From contig WBMZ01012771.1 of NCBI GenBank assembly GCA_013400975.1, positions 186,001 to 250,000 of the forward strand: 64,000 nt of DNA. Direction: 5' to 3'. Source of the stretch: Atrichornis clamosus. Its lineage: Eukaryota > Chordata > Aves > Passeriformes > Menuridae. Below, one piece after another: positions 13,332 to 25,399 of the stretch (position 1 is the first letter of the stretch; every line of letters begins with the position of its first letter). The notes below the pieces were generated by a model. It had not been told where the DNA came from. It worked only from the letters and a program-made list of their open reading frames with translations, and made no database searches. The position numbers and the translations under genes are program-made.

Positions 13332-13905
13332 AACTATTTGACAGTAAGAGATTAAAGTGAGCTTCTGCACTTCACCTCCGTGTACTGCTAATGACAATGA
13401 AGTCTTGTCTATCAGATTAAATTTATCCATAGTTTCATCTCATACTGACACCTAAAATACGTCAGGTAAGGGAAGCTTTGTTGTAATTTTTGTTACTTCT
13501 TGGGAGGTCTGTTTCAAGTTTACTGATGAAAGTTTCAAATTATACTCTAGTTACTTATTTTGATCAGACCCTGACAAAAGAAATATCCCAGCATACTGCT
13601 ATTTAAACTTTATAAATTACACCACATTAATATTTTTTTCTGTACTTCCTTATAATAAATTAAATATCTTCATGTCCCTAAACTAATCTGCTTTCTTGAC
13701 AGAATGCTTAGAATAGACACTAAATTCCACGCCAAAGTGGTTATATCTCAACAGGTGAAAAGAGTAATCCCTGTACATCTGTACATTTTGATTTGAACAA
13801 GGTAGTAAATAAATCATTGCAGCATATTTAGTAGAAAACTGGTAAGCAGATTAAACTGCAAATGCCAGCTGAATGTTAGTATTTTTAATAGGAAATTGAC
13901 TATTT

Positions 13906-13929
13906 TTTCAATAATTTGAATTATTGAAA
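13906..13929. repeat. Perfect short inverted repeat
   Basis: TTTCAATAAT and ATTATTGAAA form a perfect 10-bp stem around the loop TTGA. In this AT-rich context such a stem can arise by chance. No flanking features support a role. Confidence 0.8.
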
Positions 13930-15124
13930 CACAGAGGGTGAAATAATATTTCCATTGTGATGAAAATTACTAGCATTTTCACTGTTTTAAGTAGGATGGC
14001 AGACCATATTTTGTACTTGCAAGTGCTGGCGCACACCATCAACTCAAAGGGACTTAATATCCTGAAGGTGATATACTTCATTTTGTGATTTACTGTGAAA
14101 CTTGCTGCATTTCATGGTAAGCAACAATTTTTTTTTTTACTTTATTAGTGGAAGAAAGCAATAAGTGAAACTATAAGAAAATTGTGCCTGCCATTCTGTC
14201 CAAATGATTAGAAAAAAGGTAAAATGAAAAAAATATCTTTTTAAAGGAACAAAATCAAAGTGTGTCAAAACCAAATACAACTTCGACAAATGTAATCTTA
14301 AGGAAAAATGGGTAACCTCCTAAAAGTTTCTGGATTTCTCTTTTTCTCAAGAAATACCAGACTATATTTCAGCCATTAAATATGACAGCAAATTACTTTA
14401 AAATAAAATCATGTTCATTTTGCTGAGAGCAGCATTCAGAAACAACAAAATAAAAAGGCACATGTTAGGAAGAGGATTATAAAGCATTAACATTCTTTTT
14501 CTGGATAGGACAGCAAAATCTGTGCTATTCTTTTACATATATAAAGATGACAGTGTTTCAGAATACTTCCAATTTCTCTGTTCTACATATTCTTAAAATT
14601 TATTTGATTAGTGTATTCAAGGTTCAGACTAGGTATGGGCAATATGTCAGTACTGGAGAGAACACTTTCTGTAAGATACAGAAAGTATATTATAGGAAAA
14701 TCATATAAAATAGGGATCTTGCTTTCAAAGGCCACTGCTATCTCCTTTCTTAGACTGAGGATATTCATTTTGGAGTGCAAACAATTTTTACTCACAACAA
14801 TTGAATTGTGACTGAATTTGTTAAAGAGAGCTCCCTGCCTGTACCCAAGAATCCACTGACTCACAGAGACAGTAGTTGAAACAGAAGTTCAGATCTGAAG
14901 CTGCAGGTGTTAAACTGTATGGTTATTCCACCCATGCTATTGCAGCAAAGAAGAAATGGATTTGATCAGCAGTAAATATCAAATGATTCTAAATAAATCG
15001 GACACTCTGTTCGTTCAGACTTCAGAACAGCTTTGATGGACATAGGATGGGAATGTGTGATCAAACAGTTTTCTGTTCAGGCATGATAACAGTTTCCTTA
15101 TATGTACAACTCCCAGTGACTAGA

Positions 15125-15159
15125 AGGAGCTAGGAAGAGCTCTTAGCTCCTAAGGAGCT
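15125..15159. repeat. Overlapping palindromes built on AGGAGCT
   Basis: AGGAGCTA (15125-15132) pairs with TAGCTCCT (15144-15151), and AGCTCCT (15145-15151) also pairs with AGGAGCT (15153-15159). The two hairpins compete for the same bases. No function is evident. Confidence 0.75.
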
Positions 15160-15522
15160 GCTAGCTTCTGGTAATCCTGATCTGGATGAGATTTTCAAAG
15201 TAATGGTTGTCTGGAACCTCTTCCTTCTTCCCAGGAAAAGAAACTGCTTGCCACTCCCTTGACTCAGGCCAGGATTAACACCAATTTTTAATTTTCTGTT
15301 GATAGCACCCAAAATAGAGCTTCTACATTAAGAGCAATTTTTGGTTAACGTGTAGATATAAAGTTTTTCATATAAGTATGGAATTGACATATAGAAGAGT
15401 GGGGGAGACGAAAGAGGGAAGGTGAGGAGGAGAGAGAGTGCTTTACCAGTGCTTAATTTTTTTTCTTTCCAGTTCTTCCTTTTTTTTTCCATCAACAGAG
15501 TCAATTTATACTGCACATTTGC

Positions 15523-16279
15523 TGTGTCGCCATTTTGCCCCTACTAAATAAAGCTGGAGAAGGTTTAGGGTGATAGAAAAGGTTACCTTTAATGGAAGCT
15601 TTCCATGGTGCACAACTCATGGAGAATGTCCCCCACTGAGATGCACACATGATACAGAAAAAACACGGTTTTTATAAGTTTAACAAACAGCATAACTAAT
15701 TAATCCCTCCAATTAGGAATGCAGATATTAAAGTGCTTTACATAAACCTCCAATCATCTTACTTTTCCCGATGATGATATGTGTTATGAGAAAGTTATTA
15801 ATTGTTATGAAAAAGGGTTTGTTAGTTGTGTATCTCTTCCTCAATTGTTATGAGAAAACGTCTCTAGAAGACACTTGTTGTTTACGAGAGAATGTGTTGG
15901 GATGGTGTCTTGTCCTTGGCTCTGAGAGGAATCTTAGACCAGGCATGGCTCTCAGGAATATGTTTACTTGAAGGGCAAAATACTGAGGCATTGGAGAACT
16001 ATATAGCAACAGAACTACGAGTATAAAGAGAATATAAAGAATAAAAGCAAAAATCATTCAGGCATCAGCTGCTGTTAAACCTCCTACGGGTCTGTCCTTT
16101 TTCTAATTACTGCATTAAAGTTTAGGAAACTCAGTTTTAATAGCCACAAAAGATTTTTGCTTTCTGTACTTGATATGTAATTTGTTGATTTGTTGACTTG
16201 TTTGGCTTTCCTTGTTAATCTATTTTTCCCTTAATGTCTCCTATATTCCATTATCTCTACATTCAGTGTAACTCCAGCA
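15523..16279 (-). mobile_element. Probable endogenous retrovirus LTR (type C), minus orientation
   Basis: Read on the minus strand, the segment ends in ATGGCGACACA at 15523 and carries an ATTAAA poly(A)-type signal about 60 bases before that end. This is a layout expected for R-U5. The plus strand has stretches (ACACGGTTTTTATAAG, GTTATGAGAAAACG, CTCTGAGAGGAATCTTAGA) that resemble an avian ERV LTR read in reverse. TTTGC lies just outside both proposed ends (15518-15522 and 16280-16284), a possible 5-bp target duplication. The outer part, 16110-16279, is not recognised, so the U3 edge is uncertain. The repeated TTGTTATGA (three copies near 15782-15852) lies inside. Confidence 0.45.
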
Positions 16280-19200
16280 TTTGCCATCCTTGATGCCTGT
16301 TCTTCAGTCATGTGGCATTTGTTGACTTTTACTTTTTTGACTGGTTTACTTTTTGAACTTAAGTATCACCATATAATATAACAGTTTCCTTACCTGTTAC
16401 TCTTGTACTTTATGCACATGAAGACATCCCTTTCTTTTCTCTGCCATGTATGCCTATATGCAAGATTAACTCTTCCTTACCCTTCTCTTTCCCCCTTGAT
16501 ATCGTTACACCACCTCAGATTTTCACGCAGCTTTTCTAACTTTTTCATTATTTTCCTCCTTAGAAAAGAAGAAAACAAACTTTATATGCTCTCTTCTAGG
16601 CTATTCCTGTCTCTGTCCTTTCTTTCACTTCCAGTTTACTGACATGCAGATGGTGTAAGTGAATGCCATGGCACATTCATAGTGTGTCAATTTCCCTTTC
16701 ATTTGGGCTATCAAAGAGTTGGAAATCTCACTTATCACTTAGAGATAAACAAAACTAATAATAAATAAATTAACTATATTTCTTAGTGAACATCCAGATA
16801 ATCTTAAATGACAGTGTAATTATCAGATGTAAATATATACAAATAGAAAGAGGAATTAATTAGTAATCACAACTAGTTTCTTCTAAGTAATTATCAGATT
16901 GACCCTGGCCAAAATTTGAACATTCCATGATATGCAAAGTTTTATAATTAGCAAAATACCTGAACCTTTGCCCAGTAATCATTTTTACACTTATAATCTT
17001 GGTAACATGCTTAGGAAAAAAGCCATATACACACAAAGCCAAGAATTTATTTTTGGACTAATTAAAATCTTAACATTTGAATCAAAACAAGAAACAGCTC
17101 CTCTTAGTCTAGTTACAGCAATTCAAACATTCAGAGTTCAAACTCATACAAAAAAAGACTCACTAATAATAATAACAACCTCAAAATTGTTATAGAAAAA
17201 ACTTTTCTACTAGCTACCCTTTTCCTCTAATTGCCAATCATCCCCATATTTTTGCTGGATTTCTTGGTCAATGCAAACTGTCCTAAGCAGAGAGGTGATG
17301 GGGTGTCAGAGGGAGATTTCAGTGTTCAGAAACCTTCACTTGGTAGAAGTGATCCTCATGGTGGAGTCCCTTGCTCCTCAGTCTCAGAATCTCCATGGAG
17401 CTCCTCTCATGGACATTCTTATCATGGCCTGTTTGCTTTTCATTCATCCCCAGCTAAAGTTTGACTGCATTATTTATTGCACAAAAGCCTCCACCAGCTC
17501 CAAGCAGCATTAAATCCTTCTACTTGTTATGCAGTAACTACCTGGGTTTATCTGAACTTTACCATATTTGATAACCAGATACAGAAGCCTCAGACAAGCT
17601 AATGAAGAATCACTTAGCCTTAGAAGGCTTTGCAAAGCTTAGTTCTGGCTAAGGTGAGCCCAGTTCCACTGTAACTGACGTGCATTGAACAAACAAAACA
17701 AACGGCTCTGCAACTATAGTGTAAACAGAAAAACATGGGATCCAATGCAAATAAGGATGAACATAAACGTGTGTGCTGGTTTTGGTGGCCATTTCAGATT
17801 TGGGGCAAAGATGGGATAAGTTAATGACCTCACTATTCATTTTATAGCAGGTATTCATCTTTATTTGGGGCAGAATTTCAACATAGACTTTAACAGTTGT
17901 TCTCAGAAAAGCAGTGAGAGTCACTGATATCTCCATTTTTGAAAATCAGGTTATTAATCTAGGTTCCAAACTTTCCACTTCAGAACTTGATTTTGCCCAC
18001 CTTGGTTCGAAGATTCAGAGTTTTTCCCTGATTAGACAATGTTTTCTTCCTTCACCTTTTCTCTTCTGCATTCTACAGGCAAAATTAGCATATTTTCTTT
18101 GACATTAACAGATTTTACAATAAATGTACTTACCGCAGAATAACTGAAAACATTAAATATTAAAGAAAATTAATAGCTTAATTTCATGAAAAGTTTCAGG
18201 GATAACCACTTGAGTACTGGAATATTTTAAGAAGATATGAAAGTAGCAGTTTCTCTGCAACTCAGCCTGGCACAAAGTTGATTATCACCTTAAGGGGTTT
18301 TTTTACAATACCTACAGAAAAGAGTGAGGCAGGCATATCTTTTTTTTTTTTTTTAGAGGGAAGACTGCATATGTAGGCAGGAAAAATAATTTAGCAGAAT
18401 TCGATTACTATGATGGAGGATTTGGAAAAAAAAAAGGAAACATCTATTTTTTGAGGAAGAATGAAAACAATGAATGATGTCGATCTAATTAAATTCTCTA
18501 GGTGGAAGAACTTATTGTGGAAGTAATAAATATTAGAAAATCATTTCTTCATATAGAAGATTGGGAATCAAAGTTGGTGATTCTAAGCTATGATAGACAT
18601 GTTTGGTGCCAATGCAGAGAAAATAAAAATACACAGAATAGAAAGAAATGAAGGATGCCTGAAGGATTGCTATTCACAAGATATCTTGCTTGATTTCTCA
18701 TTTCTGCAGACTTCCTGCATGGTCTTTTTCAACACAGTTTCCTGTTCTGATATATATCTACTACTTTCCACTAAAATGATATAATTTTTTCCCTTTGAAT
18801 CTACACAATGTTCAGATATTTTTAAGTGCTTGTTTCTGTAGGATACAATTGGCACCTTAAAATGTGTTAGGTCAGTTTTAAAAATCTTGCTGTTAATTTG
18901 AACTACAGCCAAAAATGTTTTGACTTAACTGGACAGGCATGATATAGAAAATAGTGAAACAATTACACTGTGGGGTGTTTTGTTTTGAGGGGGGCGGGTT
19001 TAGTGTTTTAATTTCATGTTATTTAAACAAGGTCAGACAAAACCAATCGGAGGGAGTCAAATTGTCCTGTAATGTATTCTGTTGCAAATCTCTGAGATCA
19101 AACAGGGTATAAATGAGCCTTCATTTCTTTCAGATGGCTGTACTGACAAGTTAATTTTGCCAATGCATTTGGTGAAAAAAACCTTAGTTTTGTGGTTTAT

Positions 19201-19392
19201 GGGAAAGGAGAAAAATAGAAGATAATTATAAAAGGTCAAGAATTTCAATAGGGGCTCAAGTATGCATTTTTTGATGAATGCAATATTTTTTAAATCTTTG
19301 TGTAACTGTGTAGTTTATATCCTGTTTTTATCTGTGATATACATAGCAATTGGCTACACTATGTAGAAAGAACTGTCTGTGGTCCTAGAGTA
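16280..19392. other. Gene-free stretch
   Basis: No gene or known repeat is recognised. Contents are AT-rich DNA, a T run at about 18340-18354 and a G-rich stretch near 18990. Open frames of 60-95 codons have no family resemblance. Confidence 0.65.
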
Positions 19393-20582
19393 ACAGAATT
19401 ATAAAGTCATAGAGTCATTAAGGTAGGAAAAGACCCTTAATGTCATCGAGTACAACCATTAATCCAACACTACCAAGTTCACCACTAAACCACGTCCCAT
19501 GTGCCGCATCTACATTTCTGTAAAATACATCCAAGAATGGTGATTCAACACTTCCTTGAGCAGCTCATTCCAATGAGCTTGATAACCCTTTCTGCAAATA
19601 ATTTTTTTCATAATATACAACCTAAACTTCCCCTGGTGCAACTTTTGGCCATTTCCTATTGTACAATCACATGTTAGTTTGGAGAAGAGACAAACACCCA
19701 CTTCACTACAACCTTCTTTCAGGTAGTTATAGAGAGCAGGAAGGTCCCCCCGATCCTCCTTTCTTCCAGGCTAAACAACCCCAGTTCTCTCCGTTACTCC
19801 TCTTAAGACTTGTTGTCCAGACCATTCAATCAGGTTCTTTGCTCTTCTCTGGAGCTGCTCCAGTACCTCAATATGGTTCTTGAAGTGAGGAGTCCAAAAC
19901 TGAACACAGTATTGGAGGTGCAGCCTCACCAGTGGTGAGTACAGACGGGAACAGTCACTGCCCTTTGTTCTGCTGGCCACACTATTTGTATACAGGCCAG
20001 GATGTCACTGGCCTTGGCCACTGGGCACACACTGACTCATGTTCAGACAGCTGTCAACCAACACTCCTGGGTCTTTTTCCACTGGGCCACTCTCCAACCA
20101 CTCTGCCACCAGCCTGTAGCACTGCATGTGTTTGCTGTGAACCCAAGTGCAGGGTCCAGCACTTGGTCTTGTGGAACCTCTTACAGTCGGCCTCTGGCTA
20201 TCACTCCAGCCTCTCCATATTCCTCTGTAGAGCCTTCCTCCCCTTCAGCACATCCCACCCAGCTTCCTTTGATCTGCAAATTAACTGAGGGTGCGCTTAA
20301 TTCCCTTGTCCAGATCATTGACAAAGACATTAAAGAGGACTGGGCACAGAAAAGAGTCCTTGGGAACTCACCATCCACGACCAGCTACCGACGGGATTTA
20401 AACCCATCCTCTACCACTCTCTGGGCTCAGCCATTCGGCCAGTTGTTTACCCAGCACACCTGTGTAAACCACGAGCAGCCAGTTTCTCCATGAGAATGTT
20501 GTGGGAAGCAGTGTCAAAGGTTGAACTAAAGTTCAGGCAAACAACATCCACAGCCATTCCTTTATTTTCTACACAGGTCATG
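19393..20582 (-). mobile_element. CR1 retrotransposon, 5'-truncated, minus orientation
   Basis: The 3' terminus lies at the low coordinate: AATTATAAAGTCATAGAGTC is the reverse of the CR1 ATTCTATGA-type end repeats, followed by the CR1 tail text (AGACCCTTAATGTCATCGAG). Reading up to 20582 gives the CR1 3' region and the end of the reverse transcriptase. The element stops just upstream of RT motif A, a normal CR1 5' truncation. It is diverged and ORF2 is broken. The open frame of 163 codons at 20002-20493 on the plus strand is antisense to it and is not a gene. Confidence 0.92.
20256..20582 (-). pseudogene. CR1 reverse transcriptase remnant with lost catalytic residues
   Basis: The minus strand carries the RT motif A block as CLNFSSTFDTASHNILMEKL, where the motif A aspartate (usually L-D-F) is asparagine. 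Further downstream on the minus strand (20256-20290 in plus coordinates) motif C reads F-A-D-Q instead of F-A-D-D. Two essential metal-binding positions are therefore gone, in addition to frame breaks between the blocks. No active enzyme is possible. Confidence 0.8.
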
Positions 20583-21918
20583 ATGTGTAGAGGATAAATG
20601 AAGGAATACAAGACTGGGGTAACAACAGAGACCTGGAAGCTATGGGCCAGGTGATACCAGAGATGAAAAAAGGCTCCAGAGTTATCAAGAGCGCATGCAT
20701 GGTAAGTTAGTGGTAACAATGCAAACTCAGGTGGTGGGAAAATCTAATTTTTTAGGGGTAATTAAAAAAAATATAAATAACACATATTAAAAAGCTGTAC
20801 ATACAGTAAAGGTGAAAATAACAGAGAGTTGCAAACTAATGGAGAAAGACCAACATTTTTGAAGAGCAGTTAGTTAACAATAGACTTAAGTGGTCAAAGA
20901 AGAAGAAATAATCACTACTGACATCATGGCCATCCAGACAAAGAGAAGGAAGAAATTCTTACCATGACAATGATTGCCTTCCTGGGAAAGACATCAGGAG
21001 GCTCACAACTTGTTATAGCCACGCTGCACAATCTTTTGTCGGTACACAGGAACAGTTGAAGTGTAAATGTAGCAGAAAGAAAATGTGAGAGGTACTAGGA
21101 CATATACTTTTCACTGCAACAATATTTAAGAGATATATTTTGTATGAATAAGTACTTCAGACTGAGTGTTATCATTATAACTGGTTAAAGAGTTTTGATT
21201 AAACTGTTGAAATATTGTGTTGTCTAAAAATAAATTGTATAAATTTATTATGCAATAATACCCTGTGTTTTATTTTAAGCAAACAAAACTACATATTCTA
21301 TTTCTGATCTTGGAATTTATTTTTTTTCTTGGTCTTCTGTAGTTTTTGCAGTTAATATTACTTAACACTGAAGAAGTTACACTAGAGACTGATGAATTAC
21401 AGCATGTTTCAACTATAACCAAAGGAAAGAGAGGGAACAAGTAGTTTAATTTTTCAAGACCTAAATTCATAAATCAGTTACTTTGGAACCTGATATTACA
21501 GATAGTTATTATCAGGATAAAAGATAGAACTATTCAGAATATGATTAGAGAATATGATTTTCATTAAAATCTCAAGAACAACCCAGTCGTTATTCTTGTG
21601 AATATGAAAGGACCTAATATAAATGATTCTTTTCAAATATCTCTGATGTTTGAGAGATATTACAACTTATAACTTAAATGTTTAACAGGTCATATTATTG
21701 ACATATAAATTAGTGTAGAATCCCTAGAAATAAGTACACACGCTATATTCAAGTATCTATACAAACCCTTTCAATCTACATAAAGTATGAACAATGTTAA
21801 AAGCAGCTTTATAATGAACAAGAAATTATTCACTGGAGATAACACTGTTCTATTTCTGAGCACCTGTATGACTACAAGAATGTTCTGGCTTTTAATATGT
21901 TGGGAGCTATGGAAATTT
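20583..21918. other. Gene-free stretch
   Basis: No gene or clear repeat. A perfect 9-bp inverted repeat lies at 21636-21661 (AATATCTCT and AGAGATATT, 8-base loop). The rest is AT-rich single-copy-looking DNA. Confidence 0.65.
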
Positions 21919-22375
21919 CTGGTGGGAAGAAAATCAGAATGGTGAAAGTGAGAAAACCATGGACTGAGACAAAGACCGTTTAATAAAAGATGTAAAGGTG
22001 CACACATAAGCTAGACAAAGCAAGGAATTAATTCACTGCTTCCCATGGGAAGGCACGTGTTCCACTATTTCCAGGAAAGCTCTGGAAAAGGGCTCCATCA
22101 CACAGAACAGTTACTTAGGAAGACAAACACCATCACTCCAAATGCCCCTACCTTTCTGCTTTCTTCCCTCAGTTTTATATACTGGGCATGATGCCATATA
22201 TTACGGAATATCCCTGTGGTCAGTTGGGGTCAGCTATCCTGGCTGTGTCCCCTCACAACTTCTTGTGCACCCTAAGCCCCATTGCTGAATCAGAAAAGGT
22301 CTTAGTGGTGTGCAAGCATTGCTCAGTAATAATGAAAACATCTCTCTGTTATCAGTACAGTTTTCAGAACAAGAG
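21919..22375 (-). mobile_element. Avian ERV LTR fragment (type A), minus orientation
   Basis: Reverse complement of the same LTR family as 1821-2399. The shared text on the minus strand includes CATGGGAAGCAGTGAATTAA and GAGCAATGCTTGCACACCAC. On the minus strand an ATTAAA poly(A)-type signal lies near 21980 and a TATATAAAA box near 22180. The last part of the 3' end and the first 60 bases or so of the 5' end, relative to the copy at 1821, are missing or too diverged to align by eye, so this is a fragment. No retroviral genes are next to it. Confidence 0.75.
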
Positions 22376-24339
22376 ACATCAACAGTTCTATTTTTACTGT
22401 CTCAGACTAGTAGAAGATATTTCATTTGAAACCCAGATTAGAAAAACACAGACATAAATAAACTGAACTTCTTCAAGTATTTATAATTAAAGTAGAATAT
22501 GGAGAATAGTAACTTTATGTTCAAGTAGTAGTTTTGCTAATAATCTTAAAGAAGTCTCTGATTTTAAAATACTTAGCCTACTTGCTGTTGTAAGTGTGAC
22601 CTGAAAATAATTGTGTGCCCCTGGTGTTGATACCTCTATTAAGCATAAAAATAGTATACATCAAATATTTACTCCTGTTCTAATAAACAGTTTAAGAATT
22701 GCTCAGACTTAGCCCAGGAAATATGTGCCTCAAGAAATACAGGGGACAACAATCCTCTATTTGTTTTGAGTAGATGTTCATTTCTAAATTATCAGTTTAC
22801 TTCTCTGTTTTAACTACGATAACTTTTTCTTGTTAGATGACTTAGTGTCACCTGTCTGTGCTTTAAAGACTGAATAAATATGCTACCTTCATAGGAAAGG
22901 GCAAGGCTCTTGCTCATATTTAACAGCAATTTCCTCTAATACCCAAGTCCAGGTGCTGGACTTCCTTAGTCACTATACAGGTCTTCTTCTTTCTGACAGG
23001 CCAGCTTGATACTGCACTGTCATCTCATTTGCACTTCTGTAATCACATATTAGTACAGTCTCTCAGTCTGCCTAATATCCATTCTGAGAGCCTGAGCTTC
23101 TCCTCCAGCCACTGGGTTTCACATTGCATCTTTTCAGGTACAGATCTTCTCCCACTCTTCAGTTAGTCCATTTTGAAGTTTGCTAGTGAATTAAACACAC
23201 TGTCATGCATGCAGGATCAAATTCACTGAGGAAATGTACATACTTCCATGTAATCCTAGCTCTTGGCTTTTAGACCTCTCATATTTGCGCATACGCCCTG
23301 GCCTCTCCAGTGCTGGCATACAAGCCTATGAGTTCTGTGGTTCATGATGTCCCCAGCTGTCCGCACTCACACCTTTCAACATGTTTTATATTGCACATGT
23401 ATCAACACCCCAGTCCCTTCATTTGTTAACACCAAGGCTGTTTCAAACTGGGGAAGTGCTCGTTCTTTTTGGATGTCAATAAAAAAGGCATAAAAACTTG
23501 CTAGACAATAACTGTTTATCAATAGTCTGGAAAAGGTGATAAGTAGCTACATATTGAGTGCAGCTTCTGACAATAGGAAGATGAGAAAAGATGAAAAAAC
23601 ACTGAGGGTACCTCTGGTCAGGGTACAGCATGCTGCACCGATTCCATCTGTGGTGTGGTTTGTTCATTAAACTCACGAGTACGCTGATGGATCCTTGCTC
23701 AGAATACAGATCCATAAATCATAGACATCAACAAATCTGGAATGTGGGCACTATTTTTAACAGTCCCTTGGACAATACACTCCAATATTCTTAGAAAAAA
23801 GTTTGAGGTCATGAAGAAGTTCTTACAATACTTCAAGAGGACAATACAATACACTGTGCATAGAGGTATGGTTAAATGCACATTGACTGTATCTACATTG
23901 ACTAATTATGCATTGATTATGCATACAACAATTACTTATACTATTGATTAAATATACCTTGATTAATTAGTAGGCAGATGCTATCCATCACACAGAGATA
24001 TGCCCCTGGATTAGCCTTTGCATGGATCACTAACTGCTGTCTTCTGAGTTGAATACTAGACAGATCAACAAAACATCTAACTTGAGGCCTCTCTTCCAGT
24101 TCCTACCACACTTTGCAGCTCTCACACATTGGGTAGAACGGGATTACATAGTAAAAAAAGCTAAGAAATAGAAATAGTTCACAAGAGAGGACAGACTGCT
24201 GCCCTCAGGTGTAGGGCTCTGACAGAATTGACTGACTGCAGGCTTACAAACCATTAACCCTTTGAGGCCCTTTGTCCCCCTTTTACCATATTTGTTCTTC
24301 ACCTGAATATCCCAAAAATCCCCTCAAATATCTAACAGT
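22376..24339. other. Gene-free stretch with one possible old repeat
   Basis: No gene is recognised. The part from about 23500 to 23960 has mixed composition and a run of related words (ATTGACTAATTATGCATTGATTATGCAT) and could be a diverged LTR on the minus strand, but I cannot name it. The rest is unremarkable. Confidence 0.5.
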
Positions 24340-24344
24340 AAGTT

Positions 24345-25394
24345 TGTCTTGGTTTGAAAGACAGATGTCTGCCAAGGAAGGTGAGGACCTCCCTCAAATG
24401 GAAGAAATGACCCCTTCCCCCCCAAATTATTGTAAATTTCAAATCACAGGGCTTATGAGCACAAATGTGGGAAAAGGAATAGCAGTTCTTTACTAGAATG
24501 TATATATGTAACATAACAGAACAAACAACAAAAACCAAAACCAGTAACAGATGTTTCCTGCCTGTCACGTGGTTTCCCTTGTGGTGTAGTTATGACCACA
24601 CCCGGCAGGGGGTGCTGGCGAGGCAGGTGAGGCAGGGAGGCTGCAGTACCTACCCCACAGCTCCAGGGGGCGCTGGTGTGGCAGGGAGGCTGCAGTACCT
24701 CCTCCGCGGCTCCAGGGGGTGCTGATGAGGCAGGCAGGGCGGAGGGGTTGCAATGATTCCCCCGTGGCTTGAAGGGGGCACTGCAACGCGAGCTCAGGAA
24801 CCTCTGCGGGGCAATGGCAGCCCGGGGCGGGGAAGGCCGGAAAAACGTGGAGGGGGAAAGGGTTTTGGTTTTCACTGGGTTCTCACATGTCCGGTTTGGC
24901 GGTGGCAGCAGCCGAGGTCTCAGGCAACAGGCAGCTGTCTCTCTCTCACTCTCTGGAGAGAGGGAGTGGGTGGGGGAGGCCGGTTTCCCCTGAAGCACCC
25001 ACGCAGATGGGGAGGGTCTCCCGGCGGTGATAGGCAGTAGACAGGGAAGGTATCCTATTGCTGGTGGTGGTGAAAGCTTCAGTCAATGGGGCAGCGGGGC
25101 TTGCAAGCAGGCAACAGGAAGGGCTCCACTGCAGTACAGGGTGGTGGTGTAGGAGCAAATCCCACAGCCCAGAATTGCACTGCTGTGTCCGTGCTCCAAG
25201 CAGGGCAGAGAGGGAGTGACTCCCCAGCTAAGAAACTGCCAAAAACACCACACCATTCCCTGCTCCCCTTCCACAGAGCCGTTTCAATGGAATGTGAAGA
25301 CTGGACAGTCCACTGTTTTGTCAATGGCTCATATACCTTTTTTCTGGGTAACAAAATGGAAAGAAATTCCCTGAAAAGAACCCAACCCTCAACA
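24345..25394 (-). mobile_element. Solo ERV LTR (type D), GC-rich, with 5-bp target duplication
   Basis: The element has TG...CA ends: TGTCTTGGTTTGAAAG at 24345 and CCCAACCCTCAACA ending at 25394. AAGTT occurs immediately outside both ends (24340-24344 and 25395-25399), a 5-bp target site duplication as made by ERVL-type integrases. The plus-strand text after the left end (CAAATGGAAGAAATGACCCC, then TAGCAGTTCTTTACTAG) is a songbird LTR read in reverse. The sense strand is taken as minus because the minus-strand ends (TGTTGAGGGTTGGG...CTTTCAAACCAAGACA) match the end pattern of the other LTRs here. The interior is GC- and CpG-rich compared with its surroundings. No internal retroviral genes remain, so it is a solo LTR. 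The 181-codon frame at 24453-24998 (minus) is incidental. Confidence 0.82.
24601..24790. repeat. Minisatellite-like tandem repeat inside LTR
   Basis: Three to four imperfect units of about 50-58 bp, each with CTCCAGGGGG(C/T)GCTG, GGCAGG and GGCTGCAGTACCT or a variant. The units lie in the LTR at 24345-25394 and keep it GC-rich. Copy number probably varies between copies of the family. Confidence 0.8.
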
Positions 25395-25399
25395 AAGTT

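Larger units (their letters stand above)
6516..15522. other. Long gene-free AT-rich stretch
   Basis: About 9 kb with no recognised gene or young repeat. It holds simple T and A runs (8280-8294 is a run of T), a short tandem duplication at 7114-7149, a second at 13291-13331, a perfect hairpin at 13906-13929 and a palindrome cluster at 15125-15159. The open frames in it (longest about 90 codons) have no family resemblance. A segment at 12873-12933 has splice-like edges but stops in all three frames. Confidence 0.65.

Noticed and set aside
20002..20493. 163-codon open frame on the plus strand
   Set aside because: It is antisense to a CR1 element, starts in the element's 3' half and has no resemblance to a protein family.
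24453..24998. 181-codon open frame on the minus strand
   Set aside because: It lies within the GC-rich LTR at 24345-25394 and over its tandem repeat, has no recognised domain, and is explained by few TA-containing stops.
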